This document shows positions 44,501 to 59,500 of a stretch of DNA of 64,000 nucleotides, one piece after another; the stretch's first letter is position 1, and the number at the start of each line of letters is the position of its first letter. Below the pieces are notes generated by a model. It made no database searches. It was not told where the DNA came from and was given only the letters and a program-made list of their open reading frames with translations. Source of the DNA: Neoarius graeffei (taxonomy: Eukaryota; Chordata; Actinopteri; Siluriformes; Ariidae); contig NC_083589.1 of the NCBI RefSeq assembly GCF_027579695.1, forward strand, positions 38,789,835 to 38,853,834. The letters run 5' to 3'. A program made the translations under genes and the position numbers.

Positions 44501-47500
44501 GAAATGCAGCAGGGTATAAGTGAAAGCTTTAGTTATATTAATGTAGTTCTACATCTAATATCAAGCACATGTGCTAGACATCATCAAAATCAAAACATGC
44601 ACACAACCAAGTCATGTAGGGCTGCAACAACTAATCTACAAAAAAAAAAAAAAATAGTTGGCAACCAGGGGAACCATAACCAGCAATTGCCTGGATCCCC
44701 AAACTGGAAGTGGGCCCCAAGGACAACTGATTACATTAGTCCAAAACAATTTAATTTAAGGGATTCTCACAAAATTGTTGTTGTTGTGGAACGATGTAAT
44801 GTAATCAGCCATCCTCTCCTACTTCATGTAATAAATTTTATGATCGGTCACATACAGGAGACAAAAACAGCATGTCCTGAAACCCTCTAAGGGTTCCCAT
44901 GACACTAGCTGCTGCCAAAAGCTTCGTAATTACAGAACAGCAATCTAACACAAAACAGTTTTAAATGAGAATCTGTTATGCTGATATTATCTATGCCAAA
45001 GGTTTAATATGTCTCAGCAGATGAATTGGTTTGTTGCCAGTACAATTCTAAGAACATCTAGCTAGTCAGTAGCCTAGCTTATTCTGTCTAAACTGTTATT
45101 TATGCTAGGGCTGCCAAAATATGTCACATTAACGCATTAATAACAGATATTTTTAGGGCTGTCAAAGTTACAGTGATGGTCAAAGGTCACGGATATGGAA
45201 GATGTAATGGTTGCATTTTCTGTAGCCAAGTCCCGCAAGCAGCAGTTTTAAAAGACTTGAGAGTCCAGAGCACTGTTGTAGTCGAGTCACTAAACCTCGA
45301 GTCCGAGTCCAGTCTCGAGTCCCCAGTGGTCAAGTCCGAGTCGAGTCCACTATTGATCCAAGTCGAGTCCAAGTTGAGTCCAACACTTCAACCGCACCAT
45401 TTGACGGTGGCTGTTTTAGCGCCATTAACATTAGTTTGTTCCTGAACATGACGTATGAACAGGTGAATGTGCTTCTCTTTGTCAGGGAGTGTGAAGTATT
45501 CTGTCAGAGATGGTTGGGAGATGGATGTAAATGCAGAAGGTGTGTTTATTAATACAAGTGAAGACGGTAAACAATCCAGAACGGCAGGCAAAATCGTAAA
45601 ACAGTGAAACAGGCAATAGGTCGAGCGACACACAAACAGGCTATCGTAGACTCGGCAGAATCAAAGACAAGAAACAGGAAATCAGGGATCAGGAAACCAA
45701 ACAAGGAAATAAGGCTCGGTAATGTGCCAGCAATGCAACTCAATACTTCGCAAAGTGAGTGTGTTTTCACAGTTTTTATATAGGTGCGCTGATTGCATCT
45801 TAATCCTGTGCAGGTGCGAGTTGTTTACAGTGCGCACGAGAGAGTCTATGCGCCATCCAGAGCGCGCCTGAGAGTCTATCTGATGCATGCGGCAAGGCAT
45901 GCAGGTGTGGCATTCTTGCGCAAAATTAGTACAAAAATTAATGTAGATATAAATATCTTATGCCAAATTATTATGGTATGTTACAAAAAATAAAGAAAAA
46001 ATCAGAGTCCTCATCTCCAATTTACGAGTCCTAATGCAGTTAATGCACGAGTCTGAGTCAAAGTCCGAGTCATCAGTGCTCAAGTCCAAGTCAAGTCACG
46101 AATCCTTAAAATTAGGGCACGAGTCCTGGATTCGAGTACTACAAGCCTTGTCCAGAGTCCCTTTTGCCCGGGGCCCCTTGAGTCCCTAGAAACACTCCTG
46201 CTGGCAGTGAACTTTATGGATTCATAAAACGATGTTATGAAGCATGTTATGGTGAGTGCTACATCACTTCTTTAAAAAAATTTGACTGAAATGACAGAGA
46301 ACAGAGAAACTCTTGACAGTACATTACCCTGCTGGACATAACTTTGTAATGTTTTAATTTGAGTAAAATAATCATTCACTTGTGGGAATGTGAGAAACAG
46401 TCTACGTGTGATGAAAACTTTGAGTCAATTCTGCACACTGAAAATGATTTGCCTTGTGTGCACACACAGCAAGCAAAATTAATTTAGCATCAGAGTTTCA
46501 GTGAGCGAAACAAGCAGCAGATACAGTATTTATGTTGTTATTCGGAATTTGTCTGTTCGGCATTTGAACAAATGAGGGCTTGAAATACAGGTAAGTCACA
46601 CCAATGTAAAAAATGTGGTAAGTGATAAAATGCAATGAGCAGAAAAAAATGTACCGTCACCTTGCATTAGCTTGAGTGTCTCATTTGATGAATGTGGGTA
46701 ACTGATATTCTCATGCTGTGACAGATTATCCAATCCATTCATCCATCCATCCATTATCCGTAACCGCTTATCCTGTGCAGGGTCGCGGGCAAGCTGGAGC
46801 CTATCCCAGCTGACTATGGGCGAGAGGCGGGGTACACCCTGGACAAGTTGCCAGATCATCACAGGGCTGACACATAGAGACACACAACCATTTCACACTC
46901 ACATTCACACTTACGGTCAATTTAGAGCCACCAATTAGCCTAACCTGCATGTCTTTGGACCATGGGGGAAACCAGAGCACCCGGAGGAAACCCACGCGGA
47001 CATGGGGAGAACTCAGAACCTTCTTGCTGTGAGGCGACAGTGCTAACCACTATACCACCGGTGCCACCAGATTATCCAATAAATATCAGTAATCTATTGT
47101 ACAACCCCGATTCCAAAAAAGTTGGGACAAAGTACAAATTGTAAATAAAAACAGAATGCAATAATTTACAAATCTCAAAAACTGATATTGTATTCACAAT
47201 AGAACATAGACAGCATATCAAATGTCGAAAGTGAGACATTTTGAAATTTCATGCCAAATATTGGCTCATTTGAAATTTCATGACAGCAACACATCTCAAA
47301 AAAGTTGGAACAGGGGCAATAAGAGGCTGGAAAAGTTAAAGGTACAAAAAAGGAACAGCTGGAGGACCAAATTGCAACTCATTAGGTCAATTGGCAATAG
47401 GTCATTAACATGACTGGGTATAAAAAGAGCATCTTGGAGTGGCAGTGGCTCTCAGAAGTAAAGATGGGAAGAGGATCACCAATCCCCCTAATTCTGCACC

Positions 47501-50500
47501 GACAAATAGTGGAGCAATATCAGAAAGGAGTTCGACAGTGTAAAATTGCAAAGAGTTTGAACATATCATCATCTACAGTGCATAATATCATCAAAGGATT
47601 CAGAGAATCTGGAAGAATCTCTGTGCGTAAGGGTCAAGGCTGGAAAACCATACTGGGTGCCCGTGATCTTCGGGCCCTTAGACGGCACTGCATCACATAC
47701 AGGCATGCTTCTGTATTGCAAATCACAAAATGGGCTCAGGAAAATTTCCAGAGAACATTATCTGTGAACACAATTCACCGTGCCATCCGCCGTTGCCAGC
47801 TAAAACTCTATAGTTCAAAGAAGAAGCCGTATCTAAACATGATCCAGAAGCGCAGACATCTTCTCTGGCCAAGGCTCATTTAAAATGGACTGTGGCAAAG
47901 TCGAAAACTGTTCTGTGGTCAGACGAATCAAAATTTGAAGTTCTTTATGGAAATCAGGGACGCCGTGTCATTCAGACTAAAGAGGAGAAGGACGACCCAA
48001 GTTGTTATCAGCGCTCAGTTCAGAAGCCTGCATCTCTGATGGTATGGGGTTGCATTAGTGTGTGTGGCATGGGCAGCTTACACATCTGGAAAGACACCAT
48101 CAATGCTGAAAGGTATATCCAGGTTCTAGAGCAACATATGCTCCCATCCCGACGACGTCTCTTTCAGGGAAGACCTTGCATTTTCCAACATGTCAAGCCC
48201 AAACCACATACTGCATCAATTACAGCATCATGGCTGTGTAGAAGAAGGGTCCGGGTACTGAACTGGCCAGCCTGCAGTCCAGCTCTTTCACCCATAGAAA
48301 ACATTTGGCGCATCATAAAACGGAAGATACGACAAAAAAGACCTAAGACAGTTGAGCAACTAGAATCCTACATTAGACAAGAATGGGTTAACATTCCTAT
48401 CCCTAAACTTGAGCAACTTGTCTCCTCAGTCCCCAGACGTTTACAGACTGTTGTAAAGAGAAAAGGGGATGTCTCACAGTGGTAAACATGGCCTTGTCCC
48501 AACTTTTTTGAGATGTGTTGTTGTCATGAAATTTAAAAATAACCTAATTTTTCTCTTTAAATGATACATTTTCTCAGTTTAAACATTTGATATGTCATCT
48601 ATGTTCTATTCTGAATAAAATATGGAATTTTGAAACTTCCACATCATTGCATTCCGTTTTTATTTACAATTTGTACTTTGTCCCAACTTTTTTGGAATCG
48701 GGGTTGTAGTTAGTGAATTGCTGTCTGTAGTACTGTTGCTTAAAATGCTGCTTTATGCTTTTTAAAAATGACATTTTAACATATTTTGCGCCCATAAAAA
48801 TATTTAATCCATGAAAAATTACAGTTGATTAATTGCAAAAACTTAAACAAATTAATTGATTATCAGAATAATAGTTCATTGCAACCCTAGTCTCACGCAA
48901 AACTTACAAGTATTGTAATATACTATGAAACGTTATACTAAGTTAAAATAAAGAACAATGACCAATTTTGTTCCCGATCTTAACCATTTGAAATGTTTCA
49001 GACTAGTTGACGCTTACAAATACACAACTGTTCAAACATTTTATATCTCTAGGATTCAATATTAATTTAGATCTGATAAAATGGTGTTGCAGAAGGCCTG
49101 AAACTAATCAAACACTTCATCAACTCAGCTCTTTCCACAGAGAGGTACGTACCAGATTCAGCCACTTCGGAAATCGGCACATCCTGCTCATATGACATGA
49201 AACCAAGGATGGAGAAGATGGCAAAGCCAGCCACAAAGCTTGTCCCACTATTTAATAAGCACAGAGCCAGGCAGTCCCTGAGACAGATGGACACATTTGT
49301 TATTGAAAGCTGCAATTCAAAATACAGCATACAGTATGTGTAGGATACGTCCACTTTATTAGGAACACCTGCCAATCATATGGCAGCAGCACAATGCAAA
49401 AAATCATGCAGGTACAGGTCAAGCGCTTCAGGTAATGTTCACCTCAAGCATTAGAATGGGGGAAAAGTGTGATCTGTGTGACTTTGTGACATGGTTGTTG
49501 GTGCCAGATGGGCTGGTCTGAGCGTTTCAAAAATTGCTAATCTCCTGGGAATTTCACAGACGACAGTCTATAAAGTTTACACAGAATGGTGCAAAAAAAC
49601 AAAAAACACTGCGTGAGCGACAGTTTCTGAAAAACTCGAACCAGTTCATTTGACAGAATCCATGTCAGAAAGTCACAGAGATCATACTTTTCCTTCATTC
49701 TGATGCTTGAGGTGAACATTATGCTGCTGCCACATGATTTGCTGATTAGATAACTGAGCAGGGGCGGCACGGTGGTGTAGTGGTTAGCACTGTCGCCTCA
49801 CAGCAAGAAGGTCCTGGGTTCGAGCCCCGGGGCCGGCGAGGGCCTTTCTGTGTGGAGTTTGCATGTTCTCCCCGTGTCCGCGTGGGTTTCCTCCGGGTGC
49901 TCCGGTTTCCCCCACAGTCCAAAGACATGCAGGTTAGGTTAACTGGTGACTCTAAATTGACCGTAGGTGTGAATGTGAGTGTGAATGGTTGTCTGTGTCT
50001 ATGTGTCAGCCCTGTGATGACCTGGTGACTTGTCCAGGGTGTACCCCGCCTTTCGCCCGTAGTCAGCTGGGATAGGCTCCAGCTTGCCTGCGACCCTGTA
50101 GAAGGATAAAGCGGCTAGAGATAATGAGATGAGAGATGAGATAACTGAGCAGGTGTACAGGTAGCAGTGTGTGTGTGTGTGTGTGTGTAGAGGATATTAC
50201 GTGGTGGTGCGAAGATATGAAGTTTATCTTTGAGTGGTGAATATATTTCATGAGCGAATGAAGTGTACGAGGGATATATTTTTCAACACGAGTAGATAAA
50301 CTTCATATATTCGCACCATCGTGTAACGTTCTTTATATTATATGGACACTTCCACAAAAAAATACAACTAAGTTAATCAAAAGAAATTTCATTTTGAACC
50401 GGTTCACCGTTTCAACAACACGTGTCTAGTCGGCAGGAAAATGCTGGGAGTGACATCATCAGAGTGAAATATCGGAAAATCTGTCACTCAGATCCGCGAT

Positions 50501-53500
50501 GTATTTTGGATGAAAAATGCAGGTTTTTCAGCACGAGAAGATAAACTTCATATCTTCAAGACGTGTGATGTTCTTTTTATTATATAGATACATTCACAAA
50601 CAAAAACTACACAAGTTCATCAAACCAATTCATTGATTTCTTCACGAGTGAAGATTTTAGAAAATATGTTGCTCAATGTCCCGGATGTAGTTTGTATGAA
50701 AAATACGAGTGGTGTATGTGCTCATGTCTATGTAATAAATATGTATATATTACACACACAAAAAAAATTAGTTCCGGTGCACTAATTTGATTGGTTGAGT
50801 GGCATTCCAAGAGTGCTGATATTTCATGATAACAGCACTGGGATGTTTCAGTGTGTGTATCACTCTGCTCATCCACGTAAAATTCCACTTCCAAATGGTT
50901 TTGAAACGTGTATCATTTCAAACTATGCTCGTGACATCATCAGCAAACATGGCAATTGATACTTTTCAGGAATATAACTTTTAACTTCAAATATGAAAGC
51001 TCGTCAGATGCAGATGAAAAGAAAAAAGGGACGGCACCTTTAACTTTATTGGAAGCACCTTTAACTGTCAGTTAGCTAGCCAGCTAGCCGATGTGCTACA
51101 AAGTGAGTGTAGCTTCTTAGGGATCCATTTCCACTCATCTCATCTCATCTCATCTCATCTCATTATCTCTTTATCCTTCTACAGGGTCGCAGGCAAGCTG
51201 GAGCCTATCCCAGCTGACTACGGGCGAAAGGCGGGGTACACCCTGGACAAGTTGCCAGGTCATCACAGGGCTGACACATAGACACAGACAACCATTCACA
51301 CTCATACTCACACCTACGGTCAATTTAGAGTCACCAGTTAACCTAACCTGCATGTCTTTGGACTGTGGGGGAAACTGGAGCACCTGGAGGAAACCCACGC
51401 GGACACGGGGAGAACATGCAAACTCCACACAGAAAGGCCCTCGCTGGCCACGGGGCTCGAACCCGGACCTTCTTGCTGTGAGGCGACAGCGCTAACCACT
51501 ACACCACCGTGCTGCCCCCATTTCCACTCACAGAGGGAAAATAAATGGAACACTTGGCCATATTATGTACAAAGTGTCACTCAATATCAATTCCTTGTTT
51601 ATAGAGCTGTTGTATAAAAGCAATATCACACACGAGGTCATGCTGTTGTCGATCAATTACATCCAAATACATACAGAGTGCACAGTGAATATAATGGTGA
51701 TCATATGTACAGTAATACCTGTAGCAGTTGTTGTTATACTTGTTGTAGCTCCCGAGTGCTGTTAAACTCCCCAAGCACAGCGCATATGAGAAGAAAATTT
51801 GTGTTCCTGCATCCATCCATACCTGGACAAAAATACAGAGGAAATCGATATGAAACGGTAACAATTAATAAAGCTGTTCTGTTTCTGAATTCGCTGTCAC
51901 CTTTCTGAATTTGTTCTTGTGTTTCTGGATTTACTGCTGCATTTTCTGACTTGCTGTTGTGTTTTTGGTTTCGCTGTCGAGATTTTGGCCTTGTTGCATT
52001 TTCTGATTTGCCTTTTTTGTTGATGTCTTCACACACAACAGAAAAAAACTGAAATCTGTTTTATGTTAAAATAGCAATCAAAGCTGAGGTTCTCTCTTTC
52101 CGACTGTGATACACTGATATACTGTACAGTATATTCTTTATTATTCTATCCAAATTCACTGGATATGAGCAGTCGCGCTCTGATTGGCTACTCTACTACT
52201 AGGATATCAGCTCATATACCATGAGTAGAGAAAAAACAAAATGGCGGCGTGTTGCTGAACCAACCAAGGATGAAATAAGAACTCGACTCAAAAACAAACC
52301 CCCCAGCCAAAAAAAAAAAAATTGAATGAAAGTATTTGATGGTAAAAACATATCTCTTTTTTATTTTTAAATATGTATTATTATAGCATTTTTCACAAAT
52401 TGCTACAGTCATTTCGCCGGTTTGTTTAGATTCTAAGCGGAAATGATTTAGTCAGACGTTTTGTATAAAGTTTTTATTTATCGAATTTGCAAAAAATAAA
52501 AATGCTCCGTTTCTCAAAATCCAGTGAATGTGGATAGGATAAAACAGTTATTCCACTCAATCTCTTCGTACATGGCTTATAGCCGACTCGGTGCTATGCG
52601 CCTCGTCAGCTATCACCTCATGTACAACTCGATTTCATGGAATAACTGTTAAGTACTGTATAATACCTTGCCCATACTCCATATCTTCTCTTAAAATGTC
52701 AAAAGGTCATGGCACCTTATGTTTTGGATTATTGTCTTGTTGCATGATACAGCCATATTTCATTTTTAACATATTTGAATTTCTTTTTTGATAACACATT
52801 CTCTATGTCCGAAATCACTCAGTCGTTCACTACTCCCTACTCACTATATAGGGAATTCTATATAGAGGACTATATAGTGAGCTCATTGGTAAAATGAAAA
52901 AAACACTTTTGGACACTACTCCACCGTGCCGTTATTTACGTCATTACTGTCGCACAATTAAAACGTGCCAGATCAGTCGGCTGGTGGGTTTTCAAAATAA
53001 TAAATACATGCATGCATTTTTGTGATAAATACATATTATACTGAGCGTATTTCCCACATTAATAAATACAAAATACTTTGTGTCTGCTGCTGCAGTTCTT
53101 TTAAATCAAGGCTGAATACTTTCTTCTTTGCCGCTGCCTTTTATTAACTCAAATTTGAGGCTTTTGATTAATTGCTCGCTCTGCACTGTAACTTTTATTC
53201 TTGTATTTTATGTCTTATTCTATTTTAGCTTTTTTATTCTCTTACTATTTTTAATTGTACTTGAAATGTCTGTTTACAATGTCTTTCTTCCTCCATCCAT
53301 CCACCCACCCCAACACACTTTTTTCTGTCAGCGCAACTGCAATGCATGATGGTAGATATTGCTTGGTTAGTGACCATGGGTTGTGCACAACTTTTCATGA
53401 TGCATTGTGGGATACTTTGAGCGCACTATATAGGGTGTAATAATTCTCATTATACATTCGGACAGCACTACAAAAGGGCAAACTCACTATATAGTTCACT

Positions 53501-56500
53501 ATATAGTGAGTAGTGAGTGATTTTGGCCACAGGGATTGTTTGGGTGGGGGTGTTACATTTTTCCCAGGGCACCATGCACACAGCAATGATTGCATATTTG
53601 GCATGTACACACACACACACACCAAGGAGCAATTTACATTAGCCAGTCCATGTATTGATGATGCCCATCAGACGATTCCTTACCTTGCAGGAACATTTGG
53701 CTTTTCCCTGTAAAATTCAATAACACTCCAGCACCTGATAACTCCAGCTAGTGTTACACACACACACTACAATGTCAGTGTTGCTGCTGTGATCCTGTGG
53801 TGGCCATTACGGATAATGGTAATATGGTAAATGATACCATTATGGATGTGGTAAAGGGAGGCTGAGTATCTGCATCGCACAGATCTCATCTCATCTCATT
53901 ATCTCTAGCCGCTTTATCCTGTTCTACAGGGTCGCAGGCAAGCTGGAGCCTATCCCAGCTGACTACGGGCGAAAGGCGGGGTACACCCTGGACAAGTCGC
54001 CAGGTCATCACAGGGCTGACACATAGACACAGACAACCATTCACACTCACATTCACACCTACGGTCAATTTAGAGTCACCAGTTAACCTACCCTGCATGT
54101 CTTTGGACTGTGGGGGAAACCGGAGCACCCGGAGGAAACCCACGCGGACACGGGGAGAACATGCAAACTCCGCACAGAAAGGCCCTCGCCAGCCACGGGC
54201 TCGAACCCGGACCTTCTTGCTGTGAGACGACAGCGCTAACCACTACACCACCGTGCCGCCCCATCGCACAGATATTCACAAATTTCAACTAGTGAAATTG
54301 ATGCATGATATTTAGTGTTTCAAGTATTCTTGGACCAAGTACTGTGTTTTCACTAAATGTACTGCACTTAGGGGGAAAAGGCACTGGGTTTCGATTTAGA
54401 TAAACACTGCATGTGCGAAAGCTCCAAAGGTAAACATTTTCTTGAGCAATCAATAAATGATTCAGCAATGAGACATGGGCTCTTCAAATGGGAGGAATCT
54501 GAAGTTTTGACACAATATGTCTTAAGGAAGTCGGTTAGGTTTATAATGATAGAATGTAATAGAATTATTAAATTATACTATTTTAATCATTTTTTAAAAT
54601 AATTCTTGAAGTAATAGGTTAAGGATTGTTGGCTACTATGATAAACTCCTCGTTAACCAAATTGAATCAATATTGCTGTTGACATAAGAACAAAATGGGA
54701 GTACAGTGGTGCTTGAAAGTTTGTGAACCCTTTAGAATTTTCTATATTTCTGCATAAATATGACCGAAAACATCATCAGATTTTCACACAAGTCCTAAAA
54801 GTAGATAAAGAGAACCCAGTTAAACAAATGAGACAAAAATATTATACTTGGTAATTTATTTATTGAGGAAAATGATCCAATATTACATATCTGTGAGTGG
54901 CAAAAGTATGTGAACCTTTACTTTCAGTATCTGGTGTGACCCCCTTGTGCAGCAATAACTGTAACTAAACGTTTCCGGTAACTGTTGATCAGTCCTGCAC
55001 ACCGGCTTGGAGGAATTTTAGCCCATTCCTCCATACAGAACAGCTTCAACTCTGGGATGTTGGTGGGTTTCCTCACATGAACTGCTCGCTTCAGGTCCTT
55101 CCACAACATTTCGATTGGATTAAGGTCAGGACTTTGACTTGGCCATTCCAAAACATTAACTTTATTCTTCTTTAACCATTTTTTGGTAGAACGACTGGTG
55201 TGCTTAAGGTCGTTGTCTTGCTGCATGACCCACCTTCTCTTGAGATTCGGTTCATGGACAGATGTCCTGACATTTTCCTTGAGAATTCACTGGTATAATT
55301 CAGAATTCATTGTTCCATCAATGATGGCAAGCCGTCCTGGCCCAGATGCAGCAAAACAGGCCCAAACCATGATACTACCACCACCATGTTTCACAGATGG
55401 GATAAGGTTCTTATGCTGGAATGCAGCGTTTTCCTTTCCCCAAACATAACGCTTCTCATTTAAACCAAAAAGTTCTATTTTGGTCTCATCCGTCCACAAA
55501 ACATTTTTCCAATAGCCTTTTGGCTTGTCCACGTGATCTTTAGCAAACTGCAGATGAGCAGCAATGTTCTTTTTGGAGAGCAGTGGCTTTCTCCTTGCAA
55601 CCCTGCCATGCACACCATTGTTGTTCAGTGTTCTCCTGATGGTGGACTCATGAACATTAGCCAATGTGAGAGAGGCCTTCAGTTGTTTAGAAGTTACCCT
55701 GGGGTCCTTTGTGACCTCACCGACTATTACATGCCTTGCTCTTGGAGTGATCTTTGTTGCTCGACCACTCCTGCAGAGGGTAACAATGGTCTTGAATTTC
55801 CTCCATTTGTACACAGTCTGTCTGACTGTAGATTGGTGGAGTCCAAACTCTTTAGAGATGGTTCTGTAACCTTTTCCAGCCTGATGAGCATCAACAATGC
55901 TTTTTCTGAGGTCCTCAGAAATCTTCTTTGTTCGTGCCATGATACACTTCCACAAACATGTGTTGTGAAGATCAGGCTTTGATAGATCCCTGTTCTTTAA
56001 ATAAAACAGGGCGCCCACTCACACCTGATTGCCATCCCACTGATTGAAAACACCTGACTCTAATTTCACCTTCAAATTAACTGCTAATCCTAGAGGTTCA
56101 CATACTTTTGCCACTCACAGATATGCAATATTGGATCATTTTCCTCAATAAATAAATGACCAAGTATAATATTTTTGTCTCATTTGTTTAACTGGATTAT
56201 CTTTATCTACTATTAGGACTTGTGTGAAAATTGATGATGTTTTAGATTATATTTATGCAGAAATATAGAAAATTCTAAAGGATTCACAAACTTTCAAGCA
56301 CCACTGTATATACTCACTGGACGTTTTATTAGGAACACCCATCCACCTGCTGTTTTATGCAGTTCTCTAATCAGCCAATCCCTTGACAGCAGCACAATGC
56401 ATAAAATCATGCAGATACAAATCCAGAGCTTCAGTTAATGTTCACTTCAAACATCAGAATGCGAAAAATTGTGAGCTCAAAGTGTGACTTTCACTGTGGT

Positions 56501-59500
56501 ATGGGTGTTGGTTTGAGCCAGATGGACTGGTTTGAGTATTTCAGAAACTGCTGATCTCCTGGGGTTTTCACACACAACAGTCTCGAGAGTTTACACAGAC
56601 AGAATGGTGCGAAAAACAAAAACCACTAAGTGAGCGACAGTTCTGTGGGTGAAAGCAAACACCTTGTTGATCAGAGAGGTCAGAGGAAAATGGCCAGATT
56701 GGTTCGAACTGCCAGGAAGGATATAGCAACTCATAGCAACTTGTTACAACCATGGTGAGCAGAAAAGCATCTCAGCATGCAAGATCAGAAGACCACATTG
56801 GGTTCCAGTCCTGCAGCCAAGAACAGGAATCTTAGAATCAAGAACAAGATTCTATTAAAGTGGCCGGTGAGTGTATATTTATTTTTTAAATAAATTTTTA
56901 ACATTTATTTATTTATTTGTCTGTTGTTTTATGATTTTTAAATGCCAACCATGAAGAACCTTGCTGCCAGTAACAGTAAGCAACATCTATAATAATGTGT
57001 TATGCAAGTCTGAACAATCCAGTATTGTTCATATTAAATCCATATTAAACCAAGCTCACAGAGTAAAGCGTTCAGTTCCCAGATTGCTGTGAACTTTGAA
57101 AGAATGTCACTGAGCAAGCAAAGCTGCTTTAAAACACGAGAACAAAAACATTTAGACTATGTGTGTTGGGGATCATTGTTTGTAATCTCCACTCTGTGAT
57201 ATCCAACCAAGAACCCAGATGGCCTCAGTAAACACTCTGAACGCCAACTGAGGGTCTCGACATCAACTAAGGCACCTGTCTGTTGACTCTTAATGTACCA
57301 TGAAAGAATCAGTGAATTTACAGGGACATCGTCTGGAAGTAGAAAAAGGCATGACTGGGTTGTACCTGTGGATCAGCTAAACGTCCAAGATCAGGGTACA
57401 GATAAAACTGGATTCCTCTGCTGGCCCCTGGCAACGTGAGACCCCGAATAAGAAGCACCAAGAGCATGGCGTAGGGGAATGTAGCAGTGAAATACACGAC
57501 CTACAAAGAAGACGACAAATGAATGTTTAGTAAGTCATATAAACCATGGTACATCTCAAAAACCTAGGGAGAAGGAGCAATAAAGGGAAATGAACAAATA
57601 AAGGCCAAATGTAGTAATTTACATGAAAAGGACATTAAAGCTGGGCGATCTGACTATATAGTATCAACACAGCAATAAATTCTTCCATTTTACACTGTAC
57701 ATGTCATGAGTAATGCTAGTATTGACTCTAGTGTTACTCCTAGTAATAGTTGACTGGGTGGATGTTCGATTCCTTTTCATACCTCTTTTCCTTTGTTAAA
57801 TATTTTATTTCTGTTGATGTTAAATAAACATATCACTGAAACCATCTGTTCTTTCTGGAACATTGTTCGTAAACCAAAATACCGTACTACATACAGCAGT
57901 TTGCAAAAATATTCCCGTCCTTAAAGCAGATATGCAGACCCGTGGCCTCACTTTTGTTTATAAATGCCTTGAGACCTCAAGAATGGCACAGGAATACTTT
58001 TAAGTGTTAACAATAAATCTAATGTAATAATTTTTATGATTAAAGTGATTTATATAGGTAGCGGTCTGAGTGAATGACCTTGATGTCCGTAACGTCACAA
58101 CAGGAAGTCTATTGGTCTCATTGTCACTTCCGCTAAACACAGAGCTGACTGCAACTCCGATCCTCCATTTTGAGCTAATTTATCGCCATGCCACGTAGAT
58201 GTGTTTTTGGCCAGTGCAGCAACATGACAGAAGGTGGATTTACGTTGCATTCCTGGCCCAAGAATGTTCAAACTGCAAAGATTTGGACGCGGTTTGCAAG
58301 TTCACGGGCACATTGGGTGGCTATGAAGTGGTCTCTCCTCTGCTCTGCACATTTTACTGAAGACTCGTATGCAACCTCTGATCTGTTGAGGAGCGTTGGC
58401 TATAAGCCCGTATTGAAAGAGGGTGCAGTCCCAACAATTAAAGAAAAAGAAAGTATTTATTTATTTATTTTTAAAGTGAGTTCAGTTGCACCAGTCCTCC
58501 TGGAGCATGAGCCGAGGGTTGTTGGTAAAACCCAGGACGGGACGGAACGGGACATATCGCTTGGGCAGTGACCTCCCTGCAGTTGTTGCTAAAACTGGTG
58601 AGATCCGTTCCATCCCAGGTTTTAGTAATTGCCTGAGCCAAGCAGTAATGGCGGAATACATGGTGGAATACACAATATGGAGAGAATGAGTGGAGCAGCC
58701 ATCTTATTTCTAAACTGGATATTGCTGCCATCTCGCCCTTATGTGAAAGAAGCGAATGAATGGAGAACTGAACGAACAACTGAAAGTCAGATTGTTTCAA
58801 AACAATCAGCCTTCAAGAAGCGAGAACACAGACGGGTAAGCTCCGACTCTCATTTGGATAAAAAAACAACAAAAACAGCTCGTTGTTTACCTGCATTTAG
58901 ATTAATACATGTAACTTGTATTGTGTGTTTAAGTTACCGGTATAAGATTATTTAATTTGCTTCAGAATGTCATTGTCTCAGTTCATCTGATTATTTAATT
59001 AGCCTTTTATGTTTTATCAGTGAAAATGCATGCATGTACATGTATGTTGCATAAGTTATAACACTTATCCTGTTTTAATGAGAGTCAACCCACAATCAAT
59101 GAAGTCAAATCAGTCTTAGTTGAGCAAGTCGGTAACGGTATTTCTTACTTTCACCATAAATTTTTATTTATATGACTTTGGTCGATAGCTGTAAAAGGCC
59201 TCGGCCTTAAAACCGGTTACTGCTGTGACATCACACACTCAGGGCTGGCTGGCTCAGCGGGGCGGCTTGAATGCCAACTTTGCGGTTGATTTTAACTCTC
59301 AAAAATATATATTTTTTCCCCATTTATGCATTTATGGTGAGGGTCTGCTGGGAACGTCTGGCCAAGCACTCTGTCAGGGAGGCCTTTAACTCCCACCTCC
59401 AGGAGAGCTTCTCCCAGCTTCCGAGGGAGGCGGGGGACATTGAGTCTGAGTGGACCATGTTCTCTACCTCCATTGTAGACACGGCTGTTCGGAGCTGTGG

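Noticed and set aside
45173-45445. Frame with repeated Ser/Glu/Leu ([15 protein letters not shown])
   Set aside because: It arises from the GAGTCC subterminal repeats of a DNA element.
50195-50640. Possible intact foldback transposon
   Set aside because: The inverted motifs are short and I could not fix both ends or a target duplication, so it is kept only as a low-confidence repeat.
51125-51170. CRISPR-like short tandem repeats (CATCT)n
   Set aside because: They are the SINE tail. No spacers, leader or cas genes are present, and the genome is eukaryotic.
58471-58955. Overlapping frames on both strands after the THAP domain
   Set aside because: None shows a recognisable domain. They are noted only as possible remnants of a second exon.
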